From Ficedula albicollis (lineage: Eukaryota; Chordata; Aves; Passeriformes; Muscicapidae): DNA of 64,000 bases. Both the position numbers and the translations under genes were made by a program. The notes below the pieces were generated by a model, which was not told where the DNA came from, ran no database searches, and was given only the letters and a program-made list of their open reading frames with translations. Below, one piece after another: positions 53,101-63,973 of this stretch. The stretch lies in contig NC_021677.1 of NCBI RefSeq assembly GCF_000247815.1, forward strand, positions 6,750,127 to 6,814,126. The letters are read 5' to 3'. Position 1 is the stretch's first letter; each line of letters starts with the position of its first letter.

Positions 53101-56100
53101 AAAAACAAAACAAAAGAATTGCAGGAACTCTTAAAGGAGAAACAGCAGGAGATCAACCAATTGCAAAAGGATTCTATAAAGTTCCAGGAGCTGATCCTGG
53201 ATTTGGAGAGATCTGTGAAATTGTCACAGTCAAAAAATGAAAAGTTCGAAAAGGACTTAAGTAATGCATCAGAAAAGCTGGCAGAATCAAATGATGAAAT
53301 ACTTCATCTCAAGGGAAAGCTTTCTGCACAGATGAACCTGCTGGATCAGTCAAAGAGGGAAGTGGACAGGCTTAAAGAAGAGAATCTAAACTGGAGGAAA
53401 GAACTTCAGAAAAAGGGAGATGAACTGCAGCTTCAAAAGAGAGGATATGAGACAGAATTGGAATTTCATCTCCAGCAGCTGAAATTGCTTCACAAGAGTG
53501 AAATTTCGGACCTGGAGGAAAGACATGGTGCGCTTGAGAGAGAAAAGGATCGGGCGATGAGTGAGGTTCAGAGTTTGCAGGAGGAAGTTAGCATGAAGGA
53601 CTCTCAGAACAAGGAGCTGCAGACAGAGCTGAATGCAGCTCTGGCACGATTGGCTGCTTTCACAAAGTGCATGTCCTCCCTTCAGGATGACAGGGACAGG
53701 GTCATCACTGAGATGAAAAGCTGGGAAATGCAGTTCAAAGAGGCCATCCAAAACAAGGAAAAGCAGCTGGAAGACAGTAACAAAAGAATAGTGGCCTTGC
53801 AAGATGAATTGAAAGATAAAATGACTCAGATTCAAGAACTAAATATCAAATATTCTGTGGTAGAGGAAACAAAGGATGAATTGTACTTGAGGCAAAAATC
53901 TGTTGATGTGCAGCGCTATGAAGAGCTCTGTAGGATAAAGGAAGAGAATACCTTCTTTTTTAACAGACAGCGAGAGCTGGAGAGTGTCCTTCAGTCCAAA
54001 GAAGCAGCTTTGCAAGCACTCCTGAAAGAAAATAATTCTCTTAATCATCTCATAGAGAATAGTAAGAGTGCAGGAAGAGAGATAAAAGCTCTGGAAAATA
54101 ATTTTACAAGACAGGAGCAAGAATTGCAAGAGCTTCTAGTGGAGAAGGAAAAAATGAATGCTGAATTGCAAAAGCAGATGACCATTTCTGAGCAAATGAA
54201 GATCATGTTAAGTAATAAAGACAAAGAAATTTCCTTACTTATTTCTTCAAAAGGGGATGAAATTTCAGATTATCTGATTCAGGTACAGACTCAACATAGG
54301 AATCAGATCAAAGAGTATGAACTTCAGGTAAGGTCTTTGCAGATGGATAGACAGCAAGCTGAGGAGTCCTGTCAGAAGCTGGAAAACGAGCTGAGAAATC
54401 TCCAGGTAAAAGCAGAAAAAGCAGATCAGGATAAGGCTGTGATTGCCAGTGAAATAGATGCCTTTAAAAAATCCATGTCATCTCTCCAGAATGACCGGGA
54501 TGATCTTTTTACCAGATACAAGGAGCTGGAACATCTTCACCAGGATGTCTTAAACCAGAGGGACAGTCTTCTAGTTGGTAGTGCAAGTGAGACTAATGCT
54601 TTGAAACAGGAGTTAAGGGTCCTCCTCAATAGGATAGATGATCTGCATTCTGAAAATGCAATGCTGAGTGCACAACTGATAAAATACAGGGAAGATCTTA
54701 ACCAGGTTTTATCTCTGAAAGACCATCAGCTGAAGGACTTACTTAAGCAGAAATTGGAATGTATTAAAAGCCTTGAGCATGAAAAATATGATCTTCAGAA
54801 ACAAATAAAAGAGATGCAGCTTTCCAGTGAACTGCAGAAGGGGACTGCTGTGGCTTTGGAACATGAGAATAAAAAACTGGCATCTAAAGTAAGGGATTTA
54901 GAATCTCTAATTGTATCACTAAACAAAGAGAAACTTGTTTCTGAATCTGGAGAGAAGCTGCTAAGTAGTGAGAGTATTCAGAAAAAAGAATCCAATGGGC
55001 AGCATGGAGAAAAGCTTCAGAAAAAGGTTCAGGAACTCCAGAAATCTGGAGGCAGAAATGCAGATGAGGAATATAGTGGGACTCTTTTGAGTCTTGAGGA
55101 TGGAGATAAACCTGATTCTCCTGAGAAGATGCTGCTCAAAGTTCAGTCTCAAAACAGTGAGTTGAGATCCCAAAATGAGGCCTTTGGGAAAGCAATGACT
55201 GCTCTGCAGAATGACAGAGATCGAATCATAGAGGACTTTAAAGTTCTTCAGAGCAAATACACCTCTGATCTCAAGACTGAAAGAAAAAAAGGAGATGAAC
55301 TTGCAACTGAATTGAAGGGGTTTAAATGCCATCTCATGAATATCCTCAAAGAAAACTCTCTTCTGGATGGGGCTGTCCCTGATACTGCAGATCAGGTTAC
55401 CCTTGCTCAGGTGGTTGATGACATTGGAAGTGTCTGTAGGACTTTAGTCAGTCGGGAGCTGGAGATGAAAAGGCTCTCAGCTGAGTGTGGGAATTATGCC
55501 CAGCAGATTGAAGCATTTGCCAAGGCTATGGCCAGTCTCCAGGATGACCGAGACAAATTGCTGCAGGAGCTCAGCCATCAGAAGGTAACTTCTGAAGCCA
55601 AGCAGGGCATGGCTTTGTTTCCTATTGATTGCAGCAGCATCAATGAGAGAAATTATTTTAAAAGTAGTTTTGATGTGCCTCAGAACAATGGGGAAACTTT
55701 GGTAAGTTGTAATTAGCCACATGGCTCTGTAATTTTATTCTTTGTGCAGAGAATGCTGAGAGAGATGATGGATTCTGGAGTTTAACTTTGAGTGAGTGCT
55801 AAGATAGCACTGTGTGCCCCAAGGAGGTGTGTTTACAATTTTAAGAGTTAAGGTAATTACTCTGTTAAACAAAGCAAATGGGGAAAACCTTAGTTAGAAT
55901 TTTAGCACTAATCTAACTTCACCCATCTAGTTTTCATTCCAGTTCATTAATGATGTTTATTAAACCTAGGCTAAAGAAGGAGCCAGCCTTGCAGCTGTTG
56001 AAATATCCAAGCTAAAGACCAAGGTTGATGATTTGGAGGGGGCTTTGCATCAGACAAAAGCCTTCCAGGCAGAAACCGAGAGAGAGATCACATCATACCA

Positions 56101-59100
56101 GAATGAGCTGGCTGGATTAAGGTATAACAGTACAGTTTTATCCTCTTCATTGATTTGTATAGAATACATAATCACTTAACATCTGATGTTTTATGTTCAG
56201 AATGGAAAAAAACCTCCTCCTCTCTGAGTCCCAGGCGCTGAGGAATCAGTGTCAGATCACAGTGGCTGAGAAAGACCGGCAGATTGCTGAGCTCCAGAGG
56301 ATGCAGCAAGACATGATTGGGAAGAAGACACTCCCAGCTGGCAGCAGTTATCCAGTCAAGGTAAAGAAATGGAATGTAAAGCGGAAGGTAGCAGTTTATG
56401 GTCTGAAATTGGCAGCCCGCTTCTCAAAAGAGCAGCCTGTAGTAATCCTGAAAGTTACTGTCTTAAATTAGTTAAATCCAGAATGTAAAAGGAGGAAGTT
56501 GAAAAAAATTAAATGGGTTTATTTCTTTCAGATTTATTATGGCTGTAACCCATTTCCAGGGACAGGCTTTTTAAGAGGATCAAAAAAGAGCTTGGTGGTT
56601 TACATGGACAGCAGGTTTCAGAGTTTGTATAGCTGATGCAGAGAGGTTTTAAACACCTAATGAAGTTCATTCTTCAGAGCCTAAATCCATGTCTAGTTCC
56701 TGCAGATTGGACTAGGGCCTAACTGGGGGAGAAAGGGTAATGGAAGTGTTCTTGTCCTTCCCCTGAAGCACCTGGAGCTGGCTTCTGCCAGGAAAAAAAT
56801 CCTGGATTTAGAAAGGCAGCAGCTGACACCCAGGCTGGCAAATGCCGTTTTGTAGACTCTCATGAAAGATTCAGGGAAAGTACTGTTTTAGAATATTTTT
56901 ACTTACCTTTTCTGTGCCAAAGGAAGGAAGCAGTACTCATTTTAATTTCATTAAAACCAGCATTTTAGTTGCTGAAGTTTGTATGCTGTTCATTTTCTGT
57001 GATTATAATAATGAATAAGAGCTATTGACCAGTAATGTCTGTGGGTATTGGGGTATTTTATGTGGTAAAAAACTTTTATTTCATGGTTGTATTGGTGAAT
57101 AGATTCCATAAAGCATTAGAGATGGCACATATCCTTCCGTTATTGGAAATTAATATCAAAATGTTGAGCTGCCAGAGAGAAAGAAGGCCAAAATTGTAAA
57201 TTGGTAATAAATGTTTTGTTTTCAAAGTGGGTTATTTTGGCTTTAAATTCATATTTACCGAACAGCTGTTTTACAAATCATGAATACAATACTTTATTAG
57301 CTTGAAAATAATTTTTAAAGGTGTTTTATGTTAATCCTTTGCTATTTCCCCCCTCTTTTTTTGTGCCTCACATTATTTGCAAATTAAAAATTAGGTTGGG
57401 TTGCCTTTTTGTGGTAATTTTTTGTTATATTTTAATGCAAGTATTAACACTATATATGGAAGGTAGCAGTTTATGGTCTGAAATTGGCAGCCTGCTTCTC
57501 AAAAGAGCAGCCTGTAGTAATCCTGAAAGTTACTGTCTTAAATTAGTTAAATCCAGAATGTAAAAGGAGGAAGTTGAAAAAAATTAAATGGGTTTATTTC
57601 TTTCAGATTTATTATGGCTGTAACCCATTTCCAGGGACAGGCTTTTTAAGAGGATCAAAAAAGAGCTTGGTGGTTTACATGGACAGCAGGTTTCAGAGTT
57701 TGTATAGCTGATGCAGAGAGGTTTTAAACACCTAATGAAGTTCATTCTTCAGAGCCTAAATCCATGTCTAGTTCCTGCAGATTGGACTAGGGCCTAACTG
57801 GGGGAGAAAGGGTAATGGAAGTGTTCTTGTCCTTCTCCTGAAGCACCTGGAGCTGGCTTCTGCCAGGAAAAAAATCCTGGATTTAGAAAGGCAGCAGCTG
57901 ACACCCAGGCTGGCAAATGCCGTTTTGTAGACTCTCATGAAAGATTCAGGGAAAGTACTGTTTTAGAATATTTTTACTTACCTTTTCTGTGCCAAAGGAA
58001 GGAAGCAGTACTCATTTTAATTTCATTAAAACCAGCATTTTAGTTGCTGAAGTTTGTATGCTGTTCATTTTCTGTGATTATAATAATGAATAAGAGCTAT
58101 TGACCAGTAATGTCTGTGGGTATTGGGGTATTTTATGTGGTAAAAAACTTTTATTTCATGGTTGTATTGGTGAATAGATTCCATAAAGCATTAGAGATGG
58201 CACATATCCTTCCTTTATTGGAAATTAATATCAAAATGTTGATCTGCCAGAGAGAAAGAAGGCCAAAATTGTAAATTGGTAATAAATGTTTTGTTTTCAA
58301 AGTGGGTTATTTTGGCTTTAAATTCATATTTACCGAACAGCTGTTTTACAAATCATGAATACAATACTTTATTAGCTTGAAAATAATTTTTAAAGGTGTT
58401 TTATGTTAATCCTTTGCTATTTCCCCCCTCTTTTTTTGTGCCTCACATTATTTGCAAATTAAAAATTAGGTTGGGTTGCCTTTTTGTGGTAATTTTTTGT
58501 TATATTTTAATGCAAGTATTAACACTATATATATATATGTATATATATATATATTCTAAAAAAAATTGTATTTAAAGTGTCTTTCAAATGTAGTATTAAG
58601 TTGTGAGAAGGAAATAATCTTGTGAAACGGGAATTCTCAAGGGTATATTTAGTGTTGGGGTTGTGGATTATTTAGAGAGCTCTGTGCCGTTTACCCTGAA
58701 TGTCCTAATATCTTCAAGGCTTTGGAAACTGCCTCCCTTGCTGGAAGTGCAGATGGAGCAGAGGAAATCAAACGTGTTCTGGCTGAGAAGAACCAGCTGC
58801 AGACTGAGCTGCAATGCTGTCTCCAGGAGATGCAGCAGAAGGACCTGCACTTCCAGCAGATTAATTCCAAGGTACTTTGGAACAAAAACTCTGATCCTGA
58901 AAAGCTCACATGAATCAGGGCTGGAGTGGTGGTGTCTTGCATGACTGAATGGTATTTTGCTTTGAATCATAGATATTTTAGAAGAACTCAGCCTGGACAT
59001 TCAATGAAATGTCAGTTTCCTTTCTGCCAGGCTTTCCTGACTTGATGTTTGTCTGAGAGGTTTATTTGACTGCATTCTGAAGACATTGATGAACCTCTGA

Positions 59101-62100
59101 GCTTCTACTCACAGTCAAATGTTTTTCATTATAGACAGAAACAGGTGTCTGTCGTAGGTAGAACAAGATATCAGCTTCTGGTTTGGGTGTACTGATGGCA
59201 GGGGACATCACTGCTCAGTTTTCATTATTTCATCTGCTCATAAAACATCTTAAATCCCAACTGAACTGTGACCTTGCCAGAAAGTGGATGCAATTTTGAA
59301 ACAGCAGGTCTCAAATCTTTAGGGGTTTCCTGGGAGAGTTAATTTTAATGACTTCAATGTGAACTTCTCTCAGGTTGTGCAGTCAGCAGAAGAGAATGCT
59401 GTCCTATCTGCCCAGCTGAAGACTGTTTCCCAGACTCTGAGGGACAACCAGCTTCATTACACTGATCTGCAAAATCGTTACTTAAGGCTGGAGAGGGAGT
59501 ATCAGGCGATGCAAGTGACATCTTTCCAAGGCTCACTCCAGGTAAACAGATACATGGAAAGGTTTTTAGGTTTCTTCCTTCTGCACTTACTCTTTCCTGG
59601 TTTTCTTGCTAAAATTGAAGTAAAGTATTTTTCTTGTAGTGACCCAGTATATTTGCTGGCCCATGACTGAATAATTGTCTTTTTTGTTGTTAAACTGGTC
59701 TAATTTGACTTTTCATTTAAGGAAGCTGTTTTATGTGGTTTTTTTTGTTTTAAAACATATTTTTTGAGGTCTGCAGCCTGGCAGAGATCGTTGGATGATC
59801 ACTGCTCAGTGGATCAGGAAATTTAGTGATAATTTCACATCAGTTGTGGATCATTTTACAATGCTTGAATTATATTTTCAGAAGTGAGATCTACATCACC
59901 AGTTCAGCATTTCAGTACCCTTTTCCAACCCTTAATACACATCTGTAAGATTGTTATTCGGGGTTGGAACTTCATGATTTTGAAGGTCCCTTCCAATGCA
60001 GTAGTTTACGATTAATCATTTTTCCTTGTTTTTAAAAAGCTTTCCTGTACTGCCTTGGTTACTCATTAACACTCATTAATAGAATACCCTGAAATAGCAT
60101 ATGGGTACATACAGAAAACAACCCTTGACCTTCCATAAATGGAAATAAATCTGAACAAGAACTGTAAATTAAAAATAAATTAATAACTGCCTTGCTTCTG
60201 GATCTGTGGATACATTTCTTTCCCCTCAGATGTTCTTGAGAAATGGAACTGAAAACATTAAGTGGCATGAAGAATTATCTGTTCCACTGTTTTGTGATGT
60301 TTATGGCTTCTGTAATTGAAATAAAGTCTTTTGGCAAGTAGAAAAACAGTCGCTTGTTTGGTTTTTTTTCCCCCCTTAATATTTTCTAGGATGAAACCAG
60401 AGCAGAAGTTCCCCCTGGAGCACCACGGGAGAGATCTGGGATTATTGTGGAGATAGACAATACGGAGCTAAATGAGCTCAGGAAAAGGTCAGGACTCAGC
60501 ATGTATTAGCAATATTATTTTCTTGACAGCTGTGTTGTGAGTGTGAAAGTAATGCTTTTCTATCCCTCTGAGGCATTTGTATGGAGAAGGGGAAGGAGTG
60601 GATTTACAGTAGATTACATGAATCATAAGCCATATTCTTGAATTGTTATAATCTGGTAATACTTGTGGTTTGTATCTGTACGTAAATGTACTATTATTGG
60701 TGACTTTATCTCAACATTTAAGCTAAAGTATCTTATTATAATCAAGTCTATCACAAAAAGGAAGATTTCCTAATAAAAAAAAGAACAATAATTCTTTGAG
60801 TCTATAAAATACTGATTTCAGATTTTAATTTGTCCCAGGCTTGCAGAGACTGAGCAGCAGTATGAGTCAGTGCAGCAGGGTCTCTCCCAGCTCACAGAAA
60901 CACTGGCAGAGGAGAGGAGGAGGAGAGAAGCTGCAGAAGAGGCTCTTGGACTCTCTGAGGAGAGAAGTAACAGGTAAAACGCAGATTATTTGTTTGCCTT
61001 TTATTTTTAGTGAGATTAGTGAGAGGTTTTCCTGTGCGTCTTGGATTTTTTTGAGATATTACTACTACTTCTACTAATAATAATGATAATAGTAATAGCA
61101 ATAATAATAAATAAACCTGTGTGTGAGCCCACAGTGCCTGAAGCAATGAAAATCTGTGTGTTAAAAAGCCAAGTTAAACATTGGATCAAGAAAGTGTTAT
61201 AGGCTTTGGGATTTTTTTTTCTTTATTTACCTTCATCTGTTAGATTCACCAGTCAGTGCTATTTCTTGTTTTCCAGGTTAGGAAAAAAATTTCCCACGTA
61301 AGAACTTTAGCAGAGCCACTGGTTAGATTGAAAATATTATGCACCTGCCTAAATAAAGTGTTCCTTACTACCATCACTGAAAATCACTATTGAGTCAGCT
61401 GGTGATGATGAGGATTAATTTTGAATAACTGAAACACCTTGAGAATAGATTGTAAATAGAGACTGAAAAAGACCTGGCAACATAAAGTGAATCAGCTTTT
61501 TGTGGGGACCTTCCCTCAGTCATTTTAAGTAGGCAAAATAAAGTTTTTTGTGTCAATTCAGTACTTAAAAGAGGAGATAATTCAGCAGTGCATGTCTCTG
61601 TGCCTTGAATTTTTCTCTAGATTTGAAGCAGGCAGTTACAGGTCTGTCCCCAGTGACTACACTGTCCAGATGGAAGCTGAGGAGGAAAGGGAAGCCTTAA
61701 TCATCAATCCCAGTGAACATGTTGTTGTGAGAAAGGTAAGGGATTGGATGCCTTTAAAAAGCTTGAGCTATCAGCTCCTTAAAAGTGGTGGAAAAACATC
61801 CTTCATTTCTTTCTGTTGGGACTGTGAGTCCAAGACCAGCAGCTGTGTAAACTGTGCCAGAAAACACACTGCATATGTCCAGGTTAAAAAATGTATGTAA
61901 TCATACTTATAATACAAGTGTGGCCATTAAATAGACTGTGTCTGCATTTAATTATGCATGCCCAAAATTCAGTATGCATATTTGTGTGGAGTTGCATAAC
62001 ACACAGCTTGGATTAATTCCTTTCCCCTCTCATTAATGCTGGGTTTGGGGCTTTTAAATCATTTTGGTGTTTGGGATCAGTTGTGTTTTGGGGTCAGTTG

Positions 62101-62362
62101 CTGTGTCAGTTGTGTTGTAGTGCCTCGGAAAGCCAAGCTGCAGTGGGGCTGTTCTGGTTAGTATTCCTGATTCTTCCTCTGATAACTTTTGTCTGTTCCT
62201 CAGATGAAAGGAGGAGCCCTTTCCTTGCGCCGCTGGCTCCGGGGGCGAAGCCTTTACTGCTCCAAGCTGCTGACGGCCCGAGCCAAATCCCGCTATTTGT
62301 TCCTCACCTACCTGGTCACACTACACCTCCTTGTTCTCCTGTGCCTCACTGGTGTGCTCTGA
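29136..62362 (+). CDS. Giantin/GOLGB1-family giant Golgi coiled-coil protein, 27 exons, about 4,840 residues
   Basis: Giantin-type golgins are tail-anchored in Golgi membranes and tether vesicles and cisternae through long coiled coils. Coding exons join in frame at: 29136-29180, 29836-29979, 30688-30834, 31922-32044, 32623-32790, 32998-33183, 33480-33602, 33739-33852, 33961-34282, 34630-34739, 35090-35207, 35298-35389, 35869-36019, 40448-40551, 41359-41449, 42342-42472, 43614-43723, 43986-44154, 44504-44608, 44872-55701, 55970-56121, 56201-56360, 58719-58871, 59374-59541, 60390-60487, 60839-60973, 61621-61735 and 62204-62362 (the first holds only 15 codons; it is counted separately from the 27 longer exons). 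Giantin hallmarks include [37 protein letters not shown] and a hydrophobic C-terminus ([20 protein letters not shown]). Almost everything between is charged heptad coiled coil. Human giantin is 3,259 residues on chromosome 3, so this may be a paralogue; hence no symbol. Confidence 0.88.
29836..36019 (+). CDS. Giantin-like N-terminal coiled-coil exons
   Basis: Twelve exons encode residues 16 to about 614. The first three match the remembered N-terminus of giantin: [22 protein letters not shown] and [20 protein letters not shown] (each quoted from one exon, the first in part), then [14 protein letters not shown]. The exon at 33739-33852 has [16 protein letters not shown], like GRAQVVDLLQQEL of human giantin. 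Most exons here are in phase 0, so many could be skipped without a frameshift. The donor at 35390 (cag|gttgac) is weak. Confidence 0.85.
36020..40447 (+). other. 4.4-kb intron carrying a 974-bp tandem duplication
   Basis: The largest intron within the coding part of the giantin-like gene. No extra exon was found. The duplication at 37187-39134 fills almost half of it. Confidence 0.75.
37187..39134. repeat. Perfect tandem duplication, 974-bp unit
   Basis: 37187-38160 and 38161-39134 read as the same sequence with no difference that I noticed by eye. The left flanks differ at once (37186 g, 38160 c) and the right match ends after one extra base, so the junction has almost no microhomology. This means either a very recent duplication or a haplotype or assembly duplication. 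Confidence 0.95.
40448..44608 (+). CDS. Giantin-like exons before the giant exon
   Basis: Exons 40448-40551, 41359-41449, 42342-42472, 43614-43723, 43986-44154 and 44504-44608 continue the coiled coil in frame ([52 protein letters not shown]). The first has two in-frame AG acceptors, at 40447 and 40453, six bases apart, and a weak pyrimidine tract, so it is the least certain exon. Confidence 0.75.
44872..55701 (+). CDS. Single 10,830-base coiled-coil exon of the giantin-like gene
   Basis: One open frame of 3,610 codons lies between the acceptor ttgttgtttag and the donor ttg|gtaagt. The next in-frame stop is at 55714, inside the intron. The protein is Lys/Glu/Leu/Gln-rich heptad sequence throughout, with few Pro and Gly. 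Giantin-specific blocks sit mainly in the last third: [16 protein letters not shown] (49801) and [18 protein letters not shown] (about 51676), [20 protein letters not shown] (about 53116), and four [SF]xSxLQ[ND]DRD modules near 53659, 54463, 55183 and 55516. [19 protein letters not shown] (about 54688) also matches giantin. The first two thirds are coiled coil with little recognisable family sequence and account for the extra length over human giantin. No frameshift or stop interrupts it. Confidence 0.93.
55970..61735 (+). CDS. Giantin-like C-terminal luminal-proximal coiled-coil exons
   Basis: Exons 55970-56121, 56201-56360, 58719-58871, 59374-59541, 60390-60487, 60839-60973 and 61621-61735 follow the giant exon in frame. 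They track the C-terminal part of mammalian giantin as I remember it: [64 protein letters not shown] and [15 protein letters not shown]. The exons lie on the cytoplasmic side of the membrane anchor, despite being near it. Confidence 0.88.
56383..58532. repeat. Near-perfect tandem duplication, 1,075-bp unit
   Basis: 56383-57457 and 57458-58532 are the same sequence with four base differences that I could see (for example C at 56418 versus T at 57493). The unit begins 22 bases after the donor at 56361 and ends in a TA-rich stretch that continues as a TA repeat after the second copy. It lies wholly within one intron of the giantin-like gene and contains no exon. Confidence 0.95.
58526..58554. 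repeat. TA dinucleotide repeat
   Basis: Alternating ta with one tg interruption at the right end of the 1,075-bp duplication; it may have helped the duplication to form. Confidence 0.9.
59950..60020 (+). mobile_element. Degraded CR1 3'-tail-like fragment
   Basis: ggggttggaacttcatgat followed by gaaggtcccttccaatgcag and tacgatta resembles a CR1 3' end. Short and diverged. Confidence 0.5.
61060..61115. repeat. ACT/AAT trinucleotide-rich tract
   Basis: actactacttctactaataa followed by imperfect aat/gat/agt triplets, intronic. Confidence 0.85.
62204..62362 (+). CDS. Last exon of the giantin-like gene, membrane anchor
   Basis: Encodes 52 residues: a basic segment ([24 protein letters not shown]) and a C-terminal hydrophobic stretch ([20 protein letters not shown] then VL), ending with TGA. 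The spacing and the final LCxTGxL resemble the end of human giantin (LCFTGHL). The layout fits a tail-anchored Golgi membrane protein with the long coiled coil in the cytosol. Confidence 0.92.
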   Translation: MKGGALSLRRWLRGRSLYCSKLLTARAKSRYLFLTYLVTLHLLVLLCLTGVL

Positions 62363-62830
62363 ATCCACTGCATTCCCTCGGTGGCTCCTTTCCCTGTGGG
62401 CAGTGCCAGTCCCAGCCTGGAGACTCCTTACATGCTGCTGTTTTGCTATGCACTGGACACAGTCGTACAAATCCCTGGGACACTACACAGAATCTTGAGC
62501 TTCTCCAGTGAAATTCCTGCATATCACACTTTCTCCAAAGTTGACTTGAATTGCTCTTTAACAGTGGGATATTATATTTGCTAAGGAGAAAATATTTCCC
62601 TCTGCCCTATAAGGAAACTGCTGCATACAAGTTATTTAATACTGTTTGTGGGTACATAATGGTTGATTACTACTGAATGGGTTGTAAATGATATCTTTTC
62701 TATACAAATTTTATTTTAAGAGTTAAAATATAAATTCTAAAGGAATATCAAGCTATTACTGTATATTGGCTTCTTGATTATAACAAGGAGTTTTTTGGAG
62801 TGCAATAAAGGAAGAACTACTGGAATTTTT
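62363..62830 (+). other. 3' UTR of the giantin-like gene
   Basis: AT-rich sequence from the TGA to just past AATAAA at 62804. No coding character. Confidence 0.7.
62804..62809 (+). terminator. Polyadenylation signal of the giantin-like gene
   Basis: AATAAA in tgcaataaaggaag, followed about 30 bases later by a strong GT-rich element (ttggttggttgggtgggg), the classical arrangement. Confidence 0.75.
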
Positions 62831-63973
62831 ATTTTCTTTGGTTGGTTGGGTGGGGTTTTTTTTCTTTTTTTGGCTGAAAATAAAATAACTAAGGTTCTTT
62901 CTCATTCAGTTTGTAAAGAAATCAAGATGCACAGATTTGTGTGTGGTAATGAGGTAAGCTGATGATTAAAGATTCAGTAAAGATTCACAATTGAGGTGAC
63001 ATAAATATCTCCAGCTTCTTATATTCTTTTTTTAATTTTTTCTTTCTGTAACTTGTCGGGTTTCAGTATTTTTAAAATTTACTTGCACTTCTCTTGGTGG
63101 GGCTTAGTTACTGCCTGTCTTGGAGACAAAATGTTCCTCAGCTGCAGAACACGTAAAATTCAAGCTTCCAAAGACACAACCTTACATATTTTACATGTTT
63201 CAGCTTCAAGGTACAAATCAATAAATTCAGCTAAGAATCTTGTGGGAAAAGGAGAACCCAGTGAATATGGAAAAGGAAGGTTTCCACCAGTTTTACTGAT
63301 GAGCAGAAACAAGGTTACTTGGAGATATTTTAGTGAAGTGATTTATCTGCTTAAGGGGTAGTTACTGCTGCAGATAAATACTGTAAACCACCTTCTTTTG
63401 ATGGTCTTTAATTTAGTCTGGTAAAGGTCTGGATTTTTGTATAAATCCAATATATTCTGCTATAATCCATTATTTTTTTTTAATAGTGATTGTTCATCTC
63501 CTTTGAGTGGCTGATTCAGTCCCTGTGTTTAGTTCTGGTGTCACCCAAATTCTGAGATAACTCATAAACATCAGGTACAGGGGAACCTGAGTACTGAGGA
63601 TGCTGACTTTTCCCTTCTTAGCCTGAAAAATGGGTGTTAGCAGAATGATAATGAGCTTTTCTTAGCTAATTATGTTATAATGAAGCAGGATGTTTTCCAA
63701 AGGCAGCAATGGTCCTTCAGTCCTTCCTGTCTTACTGATCCAGTATGAGGGATTTTTGACCGGGGGGGGAGAAAACAACTCTCTGTCCTGAAGCTCAGTG
63801 AGTGGGAAATGATCCAGAGGTGTTTGAAATTCTGTCCTGCTTTCTCCAGGTCTTTGTGCTGATACTTTGTGCTGTTTGTGATAAGCACAAACTGGAAAAA
63901 AAAAAGTCAAATGGCTTGACATGTAGATGTCCTGTGAACTCCATTCCAGAAGCTGATAAAAATGTATTGGGAG
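62831..63973. other. Intergenic stretch after the giantin-like gene
   Basis: AT-rich; poly-T at about 63473-63481 and a run of eight G at about 63763. I see no gene or recognisable repeat. Confidence 0.55.

Larger units (their letters stand above)
55702..62203 (+). other. Introns of the 3' part of the giantin-like gene
   Basis: Intervals are 55702-55969, 56122-56200, 56361-58718, 58872-59373, 59542-60389, 60488-60838, 60974-61620 and 61736-62203. They hold the 1,075-bp duplication, simple repeats and a CR1-like remnant. Nothing else is recognised. Confidence 0.75.

Noticed and set aside
45111..55722. Many minus-strand frames of 60-150 codons inside the giant exon
   Set aside because: Shadows of Lys/Glu/Leu-rich codons of the plus-strand coiled coil, giving Ser/Phe/Leu-rich antisense peptides with no start or splice support.
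56341..57563. Extra coding after exon 56201-56360, and a related frame at 57321-57563
   Set aside because: Both read through the donor into the duplicated intron; the frame joins correctly to 58719 instead.
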